Assembly: GCA_903901045.1 (NCBI GenBank)
Contig: CAIUPP010000076.1
Location: 1-39,067 of the forward strand
Direction: 5' to 3'
Source: an uncultured Planctomycetota bacterium
GTDB lineage: Bacteria; Planctomycetota; Brocadiia; CAIUPP01
Length of the DNA stretch: 39,067 nt
The position numbers and the translations under genes were made by a program. Positions 7,905 to 16,109 of this stretch are shown here, in pieces. A model generated the notes under the pieces. It did no database searches, was not told the DNA's origin, and was given only the letters and a program-made list of their open reading frames with translations. The stretch's first letter is position 1. Each line of letters opens with the position of its first letter.

Positions 7905-8294
7905 TCAGTGCTGGCATCGGCAGAAGCTGCCGCAGCTCTTGAGTTTGCCTGCCAGGTACGCGGCGACGGCCTCTTCCGGAGTGGTTTCGCCTTCAACCAC
8001 CAACGCCTGGACGCCGTTGGCTTTGAGTTCTTCCGCCGCGCGCCACCCCATGCCGCCGCACAGCACCGCCTGGCAATCGGACAGCGCGTTCACTACCGCC
8101 GCGTGGCTATGCTCCTGCCCATGCTCATGATGCTCTCCGCTGCATTCCCCCTTGGCAAAGGCGGTGTGGGTATTGGTGCGCACTTCTTTGCCGACGACCT
8201 TGCCGTCGGTCGTATCGAAGACGATGAAGCAGGTGCTCCGGCCAAAATGCGGAGAGAGGGTCGTTCCGTCTGCTGAGGCTACTGCGATCTTCAT
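7905..8294 (-). CDS. NifX/NafY-like dinitrogenase iron-molybdenum cofactor family protein
   Basis: Protein of 129 aa with the single NifX-like domain: MKIAVAS at the start, SPHFGRS as the cofactor-binding loop, CQAVLCGGMGWRAAEEL and then GETTPEEAV. A His-rich stretch (EHHEHGQEHSH) sits in the middle, and the protein ends CGSFCRCQH; both could bind metal. Stand-alone proteins of this family in anaerobes are paired with DUF134 regulators and are thought to handle metal or Fe-S cofactors; no nitrogenase genes are visible here. AGGAG lies 7 nt before the ATG. Confidence 0.9.
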   Translation of the reverse strand: MKIAVASADGTTLSPHFGRSTCFIVFDTTDGKVVGKEVRTNTHTAFAKGECSGEHHEHGQEHSHAAVVNALSDCQAVLCGGMGWRAAEELKANGVQALVVEGETTPEEAVAAYLAGKLKSCGSFCRCQH

Positions 8295-8321
8295 TTCAGG
8301 TCTCCTATGGTTTGTTTCAGG

Positions 8322-8780
8322 TCAGCGTCCACTACGGACGCAACGTCCGCGCCCCGCTCCAGTGCGAGCGCAGGCGGCTTCCCGATGGATATTCCGGCTC
8401 TTGCACTCCGGGCAGCCGACAGGCCGGCCCGTGCCGAACGGCAATTCCCAAGCATGCTGACAATCGGTGCATTTGAACTTGCGCGTCTCAGGCATTTGTA
8501 CTACACCTCCGTCTATTCTAAGCACCTTTCCCTGGATCAACGCCTCGGCAACTTTCTTCCGGGCGGCCTCCACAATGCGGCCAAGGGTCTGGCGGGAGAC
8601 TCCCATCTTCTCCGCAGCCGCCTTCTGGTACAGGCCCTCTAGATCAACCAGCCGAATCGCTTCAAGTTCGTCCAAGTGGAGTACCACCTCCTCCAGAGAC
8701 GACGCGGGAATGCCGGCAGGTTTGAACATCGCACAATGAGGCGGGCCAGCGACTCGCCGACAGCAACAGGGTCTGGGCAT
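8322..8780 (-). CDS. DUF134 DNA-binding protein with C-terminal zinc ribbon
   Basis: Protein of 152 aa that heads the operon and probably regulates it. The DUF134 part opens with MPRPCCCRRVAGPPHC and contains the sigma-70-region-4-like helix-turn-helix LDELEAIRLVDLEG...QKAAAEKMGVSRQTLGRIV. A second module (CTDCQHAWELPFG...GCPECKSRNIHR) has two CxxC pairs typical of a zinc ribbon. The ATG at 8,780 has GGAG 9 nt upstream; the frame is open to 8,864 without a better start. Its own promoter carries a perfect palindrome, which suggests autoregulation. Confidence 0.88.
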   Translation of the reverse strand: MPRPCCCRRVAGPPHCAMFKPAGIPASSLEEVVLHLDELEAIRLVDLEGLYQKAAAEKMGVSRQTLGRIVEAARKKVAEALIQGKVLRIDGGVVQMPETRKFKCTDCQHAWELPFGTGRPVGCPECKSRNIHREAACARTGAGRGRCVRSGR

Positions 8781-8804
8781 TCGAATCCACTCCTTTCTCC
8801 GCCT

Positions 8805-8834
8805 ATTATGGGCATATGCCCATATCCAAGTCAA
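8805..8834 (-). promoter_or_regulatory. Promoter of the DUF134 operon with 18-bp perfect palindrome
   Basis: On the minus strand TTGACT (8,834-8,829) and CATAAT (8,810-8,805) are separated by 18 nt. The palindrome TATGGGCATATGCCCATA (8,807-8,824) fills the spacer and enters the -10 box. A dimeric repressor bound there would block RNA polymerase. The DUF134 protein is the nearest candidate. Confidence 0.72.
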
Positions 8835-8974
8835 TGGCTGGGTGGAAGCAGGCGCGTGAAGCACTCGACTATGGTCTATGACGAGACGGAGATAGAGACC
8901 GTTGCCGGCGAAAGTGAACGAGTGTCTTCCTGCTGTCGTTAGGGTTAGCTCTCGCCGCCCATGATCGGCACGTC

Positions 8975-11854
8975 TTATCTACGATCTGACGCACGGTAGG
9001 CGCGGCGGTGTTCGTCGGCCGTACGGATGGCCTCGGCTGCTTCATCGTGCAGGCCGAGTGAGCGCAACACACTGGCATAGTGGCGGTAGTTCTGGTCCAA
9101 CAACCCGTGGAGGAAAACCATCTCCGGATGTTTCTCCAGCAGGATAGCCAGTGCCTTAGCGTTCTCCTCGAACATGTCGTGCGCTTCGGACGGCTTGGAC
9201 TGCGTCGCGAGTATGTTGGCCAACGTCAGGCGGAACATCCCCTCCCACACCTGATAGTAGGGCACGTCGGGAAACTGCGCAATCAGGGTGGTTTGTATCT
9301 GGAGCGCGTCTCGTGCGCATGTTTGCGCTTCTGCCAGTCGCTGCATGTTCAGGAGCAGCGTGGAAATTTGATGTTCAATGTGGGCGCGTGACGCCCAGTA
9401 ACTTGGAATGTTGGGGTACCGCGTAACGAGCGTATCCGAAACTCCCAGCGCCTTTCGCAACCGCTTCTCCGCGTCGGCGAAACCTTCGGACGTGACGTGA
9501 CGGATGTCCACTGCGGCATAGGCTTCGCACAGGTCGAAGCGGTACTCGGATATATCGGGGTAGTTCTGGACCAGGCCTTCCAGAAGCGTGATGGCATGGT
9601 CCATGTTCTCCATCGTCTTGCTGGGGTTGCGCGCACCAAACGTCGTCTGCCAGTCACGATAGCAGAGGGCCAGCATGTGAGGGTAATTCGGTGCGTCGGG
9701 ATATCGCGTCGTTAGGTCCTGCAGAATTTCTATGGCGCTCCTCAGATACTGTTTCTGTTGGGCATCGCTGTCACCTGGGCCTTCCAGTTCGGCCTGGCCC
9801 GATGGCGGCAATGGTTCAGACAGGGGCCCGTCTGGGGGCACGGGAAGAGGCGGACCGCGATATTCCCTCGGGCGTCCCTGGCCTTCCTGAAGTGGCGGTA
9901 GCGGCTCGCTAGGACGCAACCTGCCAGCGGGGCTTTGCGGCTCAGCACCTGGCGCTGGCGAGGGACGCGTACCCAGGAAGTAGTACGTCCGCGCCAGTTC
10001 GAAGCGGGCTTCGGGCGCCGCCGAGGCATTGGATTCCGATGATTTCAGAAGATCGAGCGCCGTGAGGTGCGCGGAGCGCTCTTCGGCAAAGCGACCGCTG
10101 ATGCGACAAAGGCCGCCGAGGTCATTTTGAATTCGTGCGATCTCGATCCCAAGGCTCAAGTCTTCCGGCGAATGCTTCGCCATGGTCTCGTAAATGGCGA
10201 TGGCGCGCCGATAGGCTGCTTCTGCCTCTTTGTACTGTCCGAGTTGGCAGCGAATGTCACCCACGCGTCGGCTCGCGTCCGCCGTTTTAAGGCGCAGGAG
10301 GGTCGTGTCGTCCGTCTGCGCAGCGAGCTTGCCATAGAAGATAAGCAGGTCTTCAAGAAGGGCCGCCGTTTCCCGACTCAACGGGGGCGGTGCCGTGAGG
10401 TTGATGACGTTGCTCTCATCGCCCCCGATTCCGAGATCGGGCAGGGCAATCGCTCGGCTTGGCGCAAGGCGGTCGAAGACGCGGTCAAGCGTGGCTGTCG
10501 CCAACTCCACACTTGCCTCTGCTTCCCTGCGCTGTCGCGCCTCGCCTTGGAGGGCGCGTGTGGTGCGGACATAGCCGGCGCTCGAAACTACGGCCAACAG
10601 AACCACGAGCAGGACGGCGACGCCGGTGAGTGAGGCGACCGCAGGGTTCCGGCGGCACCATCGCCACGCGCGTTCGAGCGATGAGGTCCGCCGCGCGAGA
10701 AGCGGGCGGTCCTCGATGAACCGCTGAAGGTCCTCAGCCATGGCCGCCGCCGATGCATAGCGATGGCCCGGATCGCGCGCGGTTGCCGTGAGGACAATCG
10801 TTTCCAGGTCGCGCGGGACATGGGGATTGAGATTGCGGGGCCGGGGCGCTTCTCCTTCGATAATGCGGCGCATAAGCGCGCTCCGGTCGGACTCGCGAAA
10901 GGCCGGTTGCAGCGTCAGCAGTTCGTAGAGCGTCAACCCGAGGCTGTAGATGTCACTGCGCGCGTCGGTCTTACCCTCGAACTGCTCCGGTGCCATGTAG
11001 CGGAGTGTTCCGGTGATGCCGCCGCTCTGTGTCAGATCCTGCGACGACTGGAGCGCCTTGGCCAGGCCGAAATCGGTCACTTGGACCGCACCTTGCTCAT
11101 CAACGAGGAGGTTACCGGGCTTGATGTCTCGGTGCAGCGTCCCCTGAGCATGCGCGTAGGCGAGTGCGTCGGCCACTTGGCGTCCAATGAGCGCGACGCC
11201 CCGCCAATATGCCGGATCGTCGTCTGACCGGATGTCCCCTGTCGCAGCGCCGAAGAGTTTCAGGCAGAGCGCATCGAAATCAACCGCAGTGCCGTTTGCG
11301 CCGCCGGGGAGGGCCGCAGGGGAGGTCCTCGCCAGCCGCCCGATCAGGGCGTCAAGGCCCGGCCCCTGAATGAGCTGCATGACGTAGTAATGGAAGCCGT
11401 CGTTTTCGCCGGCGCCGTATATCTGCACGATGTTCGTGTGGTGGAGGGCGGCGGCCAACCTGGCCTCGCGGTCAAAGCGTTCCAGTTGTCTGGGATCCAG
11501 CAGGGACTGTCTTGGCAAGACCTTGATGGCGACGCGGCGGTGAAGGGATTCCTGTTCGGCCTCGAAAACGATCCCCATTCCGCCGCGCCCTATCTCGCGG
11601 AGAATGCGGTAGTCGCCCAACCGCTCCAACTTGACGCCTCCGAGCGAAACGCGGCCGCCATGGGTCCGTTCTTGCATGGACTTGAGGCGTTCCATTGAGG
11701 CGATGGTAGGGAACAGTTCGCGGATTTCGTCGGCCAGGTCGGGGTGTTTGGCCACGTACTCCGAAACAGAAGGATTCTCGCCGCGCCGCTGGCGTTCCAT
11801 GAAGTCCTCGGCGAGGGCTTCCAGCGGATGGCGTTGCGGATCAACTGCGGACAT
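8975..11854 (-). CDS. Membrane-bound Ser/Thr protein kinase with TPR-like sensor domain
   Basis: Protein of 959 aa. A short segment (PSVSEYVAKHPDLADEI), typical of planctomycete-type kinases, precedes a Hanks-type kinase domain: IGRGGMG P-loop (near residue 88), VAIKV lysine, HRDIKPGNLL catalytic loop (near 240) and DFG (near 260). One membrane helix follows (VAVLLVVLLAVV, about residues 405-428), so the C-terminal half is probably outside the membrane. That half has TPR-like helical repeats, interrupted by a proline-rich, low-complexity stretch at about residues 625-690. The ATG at 11,854 has GGGGAAG and overlaps the sigma-factor gene by 14 bp, indicating co-translation. The kinase may control the ECF factor, as inferred for such pairs. 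Confidence 0.9.
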   Translation of the reverse strand: MSAVDPQRHPLEALAEDFMERQRRGENPSVSEYVAKHPDLADEIRELFPTIASMERLKSMQERTHGGRVSLGGVKLERLGDYRILREIGRGGMGIVFEAEQESLHRRVAIKVLPRQSLLDPRQLERFDREARLAAALHHTNIVQIYGAGENDGFHYYVMQLIQGPGLDALIGRLARTSPAALPGGANGTAVDFDALCLKLFGAATGDIRSDDDPAYWRGVALIGRQVADALAYAHAQGTLHRDIKPGNLLVDEQGAVQVTDFGLAKALQSSQDLTQSGGITGTLRYMAPEQFEGKTDARSDIYSLGLTLYELLTLQPAFRESDRSALMRRIIEGEAPRPRNLNPHVPRDLETIVLTATARDPGHRYASAAAMAEDLQRFIEDRPLLARRTSSLERAWRWCRRNPAVASLTGVAVLLVVLLAVVSSAGYVRTTRALQGEARQRREAEASVELATATLDRVFDRLAPSRAIALPDLGIGGDESNVINLTAPPPLSRETAALLEDLLIFYGKLAAQTDDTTLLRLKTADASRRVGDIRCQLGQYKEAEAAYRRAIAIYETMAKHSPEDLSLGIEIARIQNDLGGLCRISGRFAEERSAHLTALDLLKSSESNASAAPEARFELARTYYFLGTRPSPAPGAEPQSPAGRLRPSEPLPPLQEGQGRPREYRGPPLPVPPDGPLSEPLPPSGQAELEGPGDSDAQQKQYLRSAIEILQDLTTRYPDAPNYPHMLALCYRDWQTTFGARNPSKTMENMDHAITLLEGLVQNYPDISEYRFDLCEAYAAVDIRHVTSEGFADAEKRLRKALGVSDTLVTRYPNIPSYWASRAHIEHQISTLLLNMQRLAEAQTCARDALQIQTTLIAQFPDVPYYQVWEGMFRLTLANILATQSKPSEAHDMFEENAKALAILLEKHPEMVFLHGLLDQNYRHYASVLRSLGLHDEAAEAIRTADEHRRAYRASDRR

Positions 11855-12494
11855 GATCTTCCCCGTCAAAGAAACCCGGAACCTGTGCAAGGATTGCCTT
11901 CAGCCGTCGCAACGCCCGGACGTACCGTATGCTGGCGGCCTTTTGTTCAATGCCCAATTCATGAGCCACTTCGCTGTTGCTCAACTCCTCGAAATGGCGC
12001 AGTGCGAGGACTTCGCGGTCAACAGGGTCCATCTCCTCCAGCGCCTGTTCGACCCGGTTCATGAGGTCCACGCGAACGGCCGCTGAACTGGGAGAAGTGA
12101 TATCGCCAACCAGGCGTGAGACCATTGAAATGGACGTAGCCTCCGGGTACCCCCCGGTATGAAGGGCCCCCTCGCGTCTTGCGTCGCGCATCTGGGCGCC
12201 CATATGATGACGGTGGATGTCTACCAGCGTCTGCCTCACAATCGCGCGCAACCAAATGAACGGTGTCGGATAGGCCGAGGCACCGTAGTGTTGAAGCCGC
12301 TGGACCGCCGCCAGATAAGCCTCCTGAAGCACGTCGTCCGGGTCCACGCGGTCCCTGAGCCGACTGTGCAGCCTGAAGTTCACAGTCCGCCACAGGCGCT
12401 CTCTATTGTCCGAGAATACCTGCGCCAGAGACTGTTCGTCGAGAACTGTTACTCGAGGCGCCGGATGCTCACCCTCGTGCGGGCCTTCAACCAT
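11841..12494 (-). CDS. ECF sigma-70 family factor paired with the kinase
   Basis: Protein of about 217 aa. Sigma region 2 is seen as VDPDDVLQEAYLAAVQRL, and region 4 as MDPVDREVLALRHFEELSNSEVAHELGI followed by ASIRYVRALRRLK. The PDDVLQE and FEELSN patterns are those of ECF factors that occur with Ser/Thr kinases in Planctomycetes-like bacteria. I prefer the ATG at 12,494 (GGGAAG upstream); an in-frame ATG at 12,563 would add 23 residues. It ends inside the start of the kinase gene. It faces away from the exported-protein operon at 12,692, with 197 bp between them, so it could direct that operon's transcription; this is an inference. Confidence 0.88.
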   Translation of the reverse strand: MVEGPHEGEHPAPRVTVLDEQSLAQVFSDNRERLWRTVNFRLHSRLRDRVDPDDVLQEAYLAAVQRLQHYGASAYPTPFIWLRAIVRQTLVDIHRHHMGAQMRDARREGALHTGGYPEATSISMVSRLVGDITSPSSAAVRVDLMNRVEQALEEMDPVDREVLALRHFEELSNSEVAHELGIEQKAASIRYVRALRRLKAILAQVPGFFDGEDHVRS

Positions 12495-12691
12495 TCGATC
12501 TTCCCATTCTATAAACGCAGAGCGCCGAAGGCATTCTACAACAGTTGGACGCCAATCCGCCATGCCTGGCCGCGCCTCCGAGAATTCCGCGAAAGAGATG
12601 GTTATGCCTGTAGAAAGACCCTGCGGCTGCCCGTTTACATCATTGGAGCCTCAGATGCCGCACTGTGTTGGATGGAAAAAGGAGAAACTCA

Positions 12692-14392
12692 ATGACCCGA
12701 TGGATTGTCGGTCTGGCTGGAATACTCCTGGCAGCGTGCAGCACCGGCGCGGCGGGGCAGGAGAAGATGCCCGGCTTCGCGCTGATTCCGGCAGGCAAGT
12801 TCGAAATGGGGGACCATCTCGGATTTGTGGACCCCAAACACGGCGGCGACGAGACGCCGATTCACACGGTGCGGCTCGACGCGTTTTACATGGGCATCAA
12901 CGACGTCACCACGCAGCAGTATTGCGACTTCCTCAATGCAGCGCTGGCGGAACATCTGATCGAGGTTAAAGAGGGCGGTGTCTATTTCGTAGGTGGAAAG
13001 GATCTACTTTGCGAGACGCGCGAGATGTCACGCTACAGCCGAATTGGCTGGGATGGGAAAACCTTCGTTGTTCTCGACAAGAAGGATCACCACCCGGTCA
13101 TCTGCATCCGGTGGCCCGGTGCCGCTGCTTACTGCAACTGGATGAGCGCGCAGAACAAACTGCCGCTCTGCTACAATACCGCCACATGGGACTGCAATTT
13201 CAACAAGAGTGGTTTTCGCCTTCCGACTGAGGCGGAATGGGAATTCGCCGCTCGCGGCGGCTTGCAGAATCCCTACCGCAATTTTCCATGGGGCGATGAA
13301 GCCGACGCCACAAGAGCCAATTGGCCTGAATCCAAGAACCCATACCGCACAGGGCCGGAACCTTGGACAACCCCGGTCGGATTCTTCGATGGCACACTGC
13401 ATCGCAAGGCTGACTTCGGCTGGCCGGGCGCTCAGGAAACCTTTCAAGCCGCCAACGGCGCCAACGGCTATGGACTCTATGACATGGCGGGCAACGTCTG
13501 GCAGTTCGTCAATGACTGGTATGACCGTGATTACTACGCCTACAGCCCTGCCGACAATCCGCCAGGGCCGGCTCAAGGCAGCCTGATGCCCAACGGCAAG
13601 CCGTATCGCGGGATGCGCGGCGGCAACTGGTATAATGGAGAGAACGGCCACAGTCGGGTCTCCAACCGCAACCCGTCCTACTATCGCGGGCCGCAAGACC
13701 CGGACCATCCATATTATCATCTCGGTTTCCGCGTCGTTCTGCCGGTCAACGCCGAGAACCGTCCGATTGTGAAACCCACGCCCGTGCAGAAGGTGGAGCG
13801 GCGCGACACCGCGCCCGGTGGTCGGCCTGCCAATGCAGCCAATCGCCCGGCGCTGGCGGATGCGACACAACCAGTCCGCAATGGAACTTTTATCCTCCGC
13901 AGTTCCGCTGTGACGGACGGCGGAACGCTTCCGACGGAGTTCACCGGCGACGGGGCTAGCGCTACGCTGCCGCTGGAGTGGAGTGGCGCCCCGGAAGGAA
14001 CCAAGAATTTCGCGCTCATCATGCATCATGTGGCGCCTGACCAGACCAAGTGGTATTGGGTCCTCTACAACATACCGGCGAACGTCCAAAGCCTGCCCAA
14101 GAATGTGAAAGGGATTGGGACGTTGGGGAATAACAGTATCAACGATCGCGTTGGCTATGCGCCGCCGCATTCCAAGGGACCGGGCCCCAAAACTTACATC
14201 TGCACGGTATATGCCTTGTCCGCTGCTCCGCAACTCAACGTCGCTCCGGAAAAGGTCAGCCGCGATGTCCTGCTGGCGGCCATGAAGGACAATATTCTTG
14301 CTACCGCGGAATTGCGCGTGACTTACTCACGACCCGAGGGAAGCACTGACGCGGCGGACGAGCGCCGTCCCGGCCCAACCCCAAGACCCTAA
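12692..14392 (+). CDS. Lipoprotein: FGE/SUMF1-like domain fused to a YbhB-type PEBP domain
   Basis: Protein of 566 aa with a lipoprotein signal (LAGILLAACS, Cys near residue 15). The first part is a formylglycine-generating-enzyme-like domain: LIPAGKFEMGD, then GFRLPTEAEWEFAARGG, NGYGLYDMAGNVWQFVNDWY, MRGGNWYNG and YYHLGFRVV. The paired catalytic cysteines expected after RGGSW are absent (WYNGENGHSRVSNR), so classical FGE activity is unlikely. The second part (about residues 400-550) is a phosphatidylethanolamine-binding-protein domain of the YbhB/YbcL kind: FILRSSAV, PLEWSGAPEGTKNFALIM, WVLYNIP and GPGPKTYICTVYAL. AAGGAG lies 7 nt before the ATG. First gene of the exported operon; the fusion is unusual. 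Confidence 0.88.
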   Translation: MTRWIVGLAGILLAACSTGAAGQEKMPGFALIPAGKFEMGDHLGFVDPKHGGDETPIHTVRLDAFYMGINDVTTQQYCDFLNAALAEHLIEVKEGGVYFVGGKDLLCETREMSRYSRIGWDGKTFVVLDKKDHHPVICIRWPGAAAYCNWMSAQNKLPLCYNTATWDCNFNKSGFRLPTEAEWEFAARGGLQNPYRNFPWGDEADATRANWPESKNPYRTGPEPWTTPVGFFDGTLHRKADFGWPGAQETFQAANGANGYGLYDMAGNVWQFVNDWYDRDYYAYSPADNPPGPAQGSLMPNGKPYRGMRGGNWYNGENGHSRVSNRNPSYYRGPQDPDHPYYHLGFRVVLPVNAENRPIVKPTPVQKVERRDTAPGGRPANAANRPALADATQPVRNGTFILRSSAVTDGGTLPTEFTGDGASATLPLEWSGAPEGTKNFALIMHHVAPDQTKWYWVLYNIPANVQSLPKNVKGIGTLGNNSINDRVGYAPPHSKGPGPKTYICTVYALSAAPQLNVAPEKVSRDVLLAAMKDNILATAELRVTYSRPEGSTDAADERRPGPTPRP

Positions 14393-14401
14393 GGAACGAC
14401 T

Positions 14402-16096
14402 ATGACGCAACATTACGAAACGCGTCTTCCTTCACGAAAGGCTCGAATCATGGACCTCAAGACTGTTGTCTGCTTCCTCGGGGCGCTTGCCGTGGGCGCG
14501 GCCGTAACGTCACCGGCCGTGGGACAAGAAGTAAGCAAGCCGCCACAGGATCAACTCCTCGCGCAACGATCTGATCGCGGGCCAGCTGGAGGCCGGAACG
14601 AACCCGGAGGAGGAGGAGGCGGCGGTCGGGTCGCTATGCCGGAGAACAAGACGCCGACGTCTCCCAATCCGGGGCAGACCGTCGGGCTGTTCCTCAATAC
14701 CACCAAAGCATGCGCAGGCTATACGCTGTTCGCACCGAAGCACAACACCGTCACTTACCTGATGGATAACGAGGGACGAGTTGTGCATCACTGGAAGAGC
14801 GCCTACGAGCCTGGGCAATCCGCCTATCTTCTGCCGAACGGCCATCTGCTGCGCGCCGCCATGGTTAGGGTGCAGGGCGGCACCGGCGGCGGGGAAGGTG
14901 GGCGCATCGAAGAATTCGACTGGGAAGGCAACCTTGTCTGGGAATTCGACCACGCTACCCGCGATTACCAGTTGCATCATGACATCAAACCGCTGCCGAA
15001 CGGCCACGTTCTCGCGCTGATGGTCGAGCGCAAGTCCCGCGAGGAGGCAGTTGCGGCCGGTTTTGCCGCCGGTCTCTTGAGAGAGGACTATCTAGTGCCC
15101 GATGCCGTGGTGGAGATAGAACCCATTCTGCCTAAAGGCGGACGCATCGTCTGGGAGTGGCACGTCTGGGACCACCTGGTCCAGGACTTAGACCGCACGA
15201 AGCCGAACTACGGCGACGTCGCCGCGCATCCGGAGTTGATTGACGTGGCCTGCAACGGCCGCGCCACGCCGGCGTTCTGGAACCACATGAACTCCATCTC
15301 CTACAACGCGACTCTCGATCAGATCATGCTCAGTGTCCGCGGCTGTAACGAAATCTGGATTCTGGACCACAGCACCACAACCAAGGAAGCCGCTGGCCAC
15401 ACTGGCGGCAAACAGGGCAAAGGCGGCGACCTCATATATAGATGGGGCAACCCGGTGGCCTACCGGCGCGGAACCGCCGCCGACCGGCAGTTGTTTGACC
15501 AGCACGACGCGGAATGGATTCCCGACGGCAGTCCTGGCGCAGGTAACATCACGATTTTCAATAACGGCTACGACCGAGGTTGGTCTAGTATCGAGGAGAT
15601 TGTTCCGCCGCTGGATGCTAACGGTCACTACATCCTTGCGACCGGCAAGACCTATGGACCTGAGAAGCCAGTCTGGCACTATGAAGCAAAGAACCGTACC
15701 GACTTCTTCTCTTCGGAAATCTCCGGCGCGCATCGGCTGCCCAACGGCAATACACTCATTTGCGCCGGCGTCGTCGGTCACCTGTTCGAAGTTACTCCCG
15801 CCGGTGAGATGGTCTGGCAATACGTCAACCCGATGGTGCGCGGCGGCATTCTTGCCCAGGGCGAGTTGCCAGGCAAAGATATGCGCGGGCACCTGTGGAA
15901 CGCCGTCTTCAAGGCCCACCGTTATGCGCCGGATTATCCCGGTTTGGCTGGGCGCGACCTCGTGCCGCAAGGCGTCATTGAGTTGCCCGCCGCTCAGAAG
16001 GGCAAGACCGGTCTCGACCAAGTGAACGAGCAACCTCGCGACGAGCGCGCCCGCCCCGGTCGGGGTGACAGGCCGGACCGTCCACCTCGCAATTAG
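14402..16096 (+). CDS. Exported arylsulfotransferase-like beta-propeller protein (1)
   Basis: Protein of 564 aa. A signal peptide is evident (VVCFLGALAVGAAV, cleavage after VGQ likely), then a Gly/Arg-rich linker. The rest matches the arylsulfate sulfotransferase (ASST) family: repeated blade motifs such as YLLPNGHLL, LVWEFDH, LHHDIKPLPNGHVLAL, WNHMNSISYN, QHDAEWIPDG, ITIFNNGYDR, HRLPNGNTLICAG and MVWQYVNP. Conserved His residues (HHD, WNH, QHD) sit where ASST enzymes place their catalytic residues, but substrate and activity are unknown. Two starts are possible: 14,402 (AAGGA at 6 nt) or 14,450 (MDLKTV). It starts 9 bp after the FGE-like gene. Confidence 0.82.
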   Translation: MTQHYETRLPSRKARIMDLKTVVCFLGALAVGAAVTSPAVGQEVSKPPQDQLLAQRSDRGPAGGRNEPGGGGGGGRVAMPENKTPTSPNPGQTVGLFLNTTKACAGYTLFAPKHNTVTYLMDNEGRVVHHWKSAYEPGQSAYLLPNGHLLRAAMVRVQGGTGGGEGGRIEEFDWEGNLVWEFDHATRDYQLHHDIKPLPNGHVLALMVERKSREEAVAAGFAAGLLREDYLVPDAVVEIEPILPKGGRIVWEWHVWDHLVQDLDRTKPNYGDVAAHPELIDVACNGRATPAFWNHMNSISYNATLDQIMLSVRGCNEIWILDHSTTTKEAAGHTGGKQGKGGDLIYRWGNPVAYRRGTAADRQLFDQHDAEWIPDGSPGAGNITIFNNGYDRGWSSIEEIVPPLDANGHYILATGKTYGPEKPVWHYEAKNRTDFFSSEISGAHRLPNGNTLICAGVVGHLFEVTPAGEMVWQYVNPMVRGGILAQGELPGKDMRGHLWNAVFKAHRYAPDYPGLAGRDLVPQGVIELPAAQKGKTGLDQVNEQPRDERARPGRGDRPDRPPRN

Positions 16097-16109
16097 GGAG
16101 AACCATTTC

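Noticed and set aside
12406-12969. Plus-strand frame across the sigma-factor start and into the FGE-like gene
   Set aside because: It overlaps two well-supported genes and its translation is low-complexity Arg/Gly-rich.
13028-14233. Long minus-strand open frame (401 aa) opposite the FGE-like gene
   Set aside because: It mirrors a high-GC coding frame, has Arg/Val-rich composition without domains, and no ribosome site; the plus-strand gene is unambiguous.
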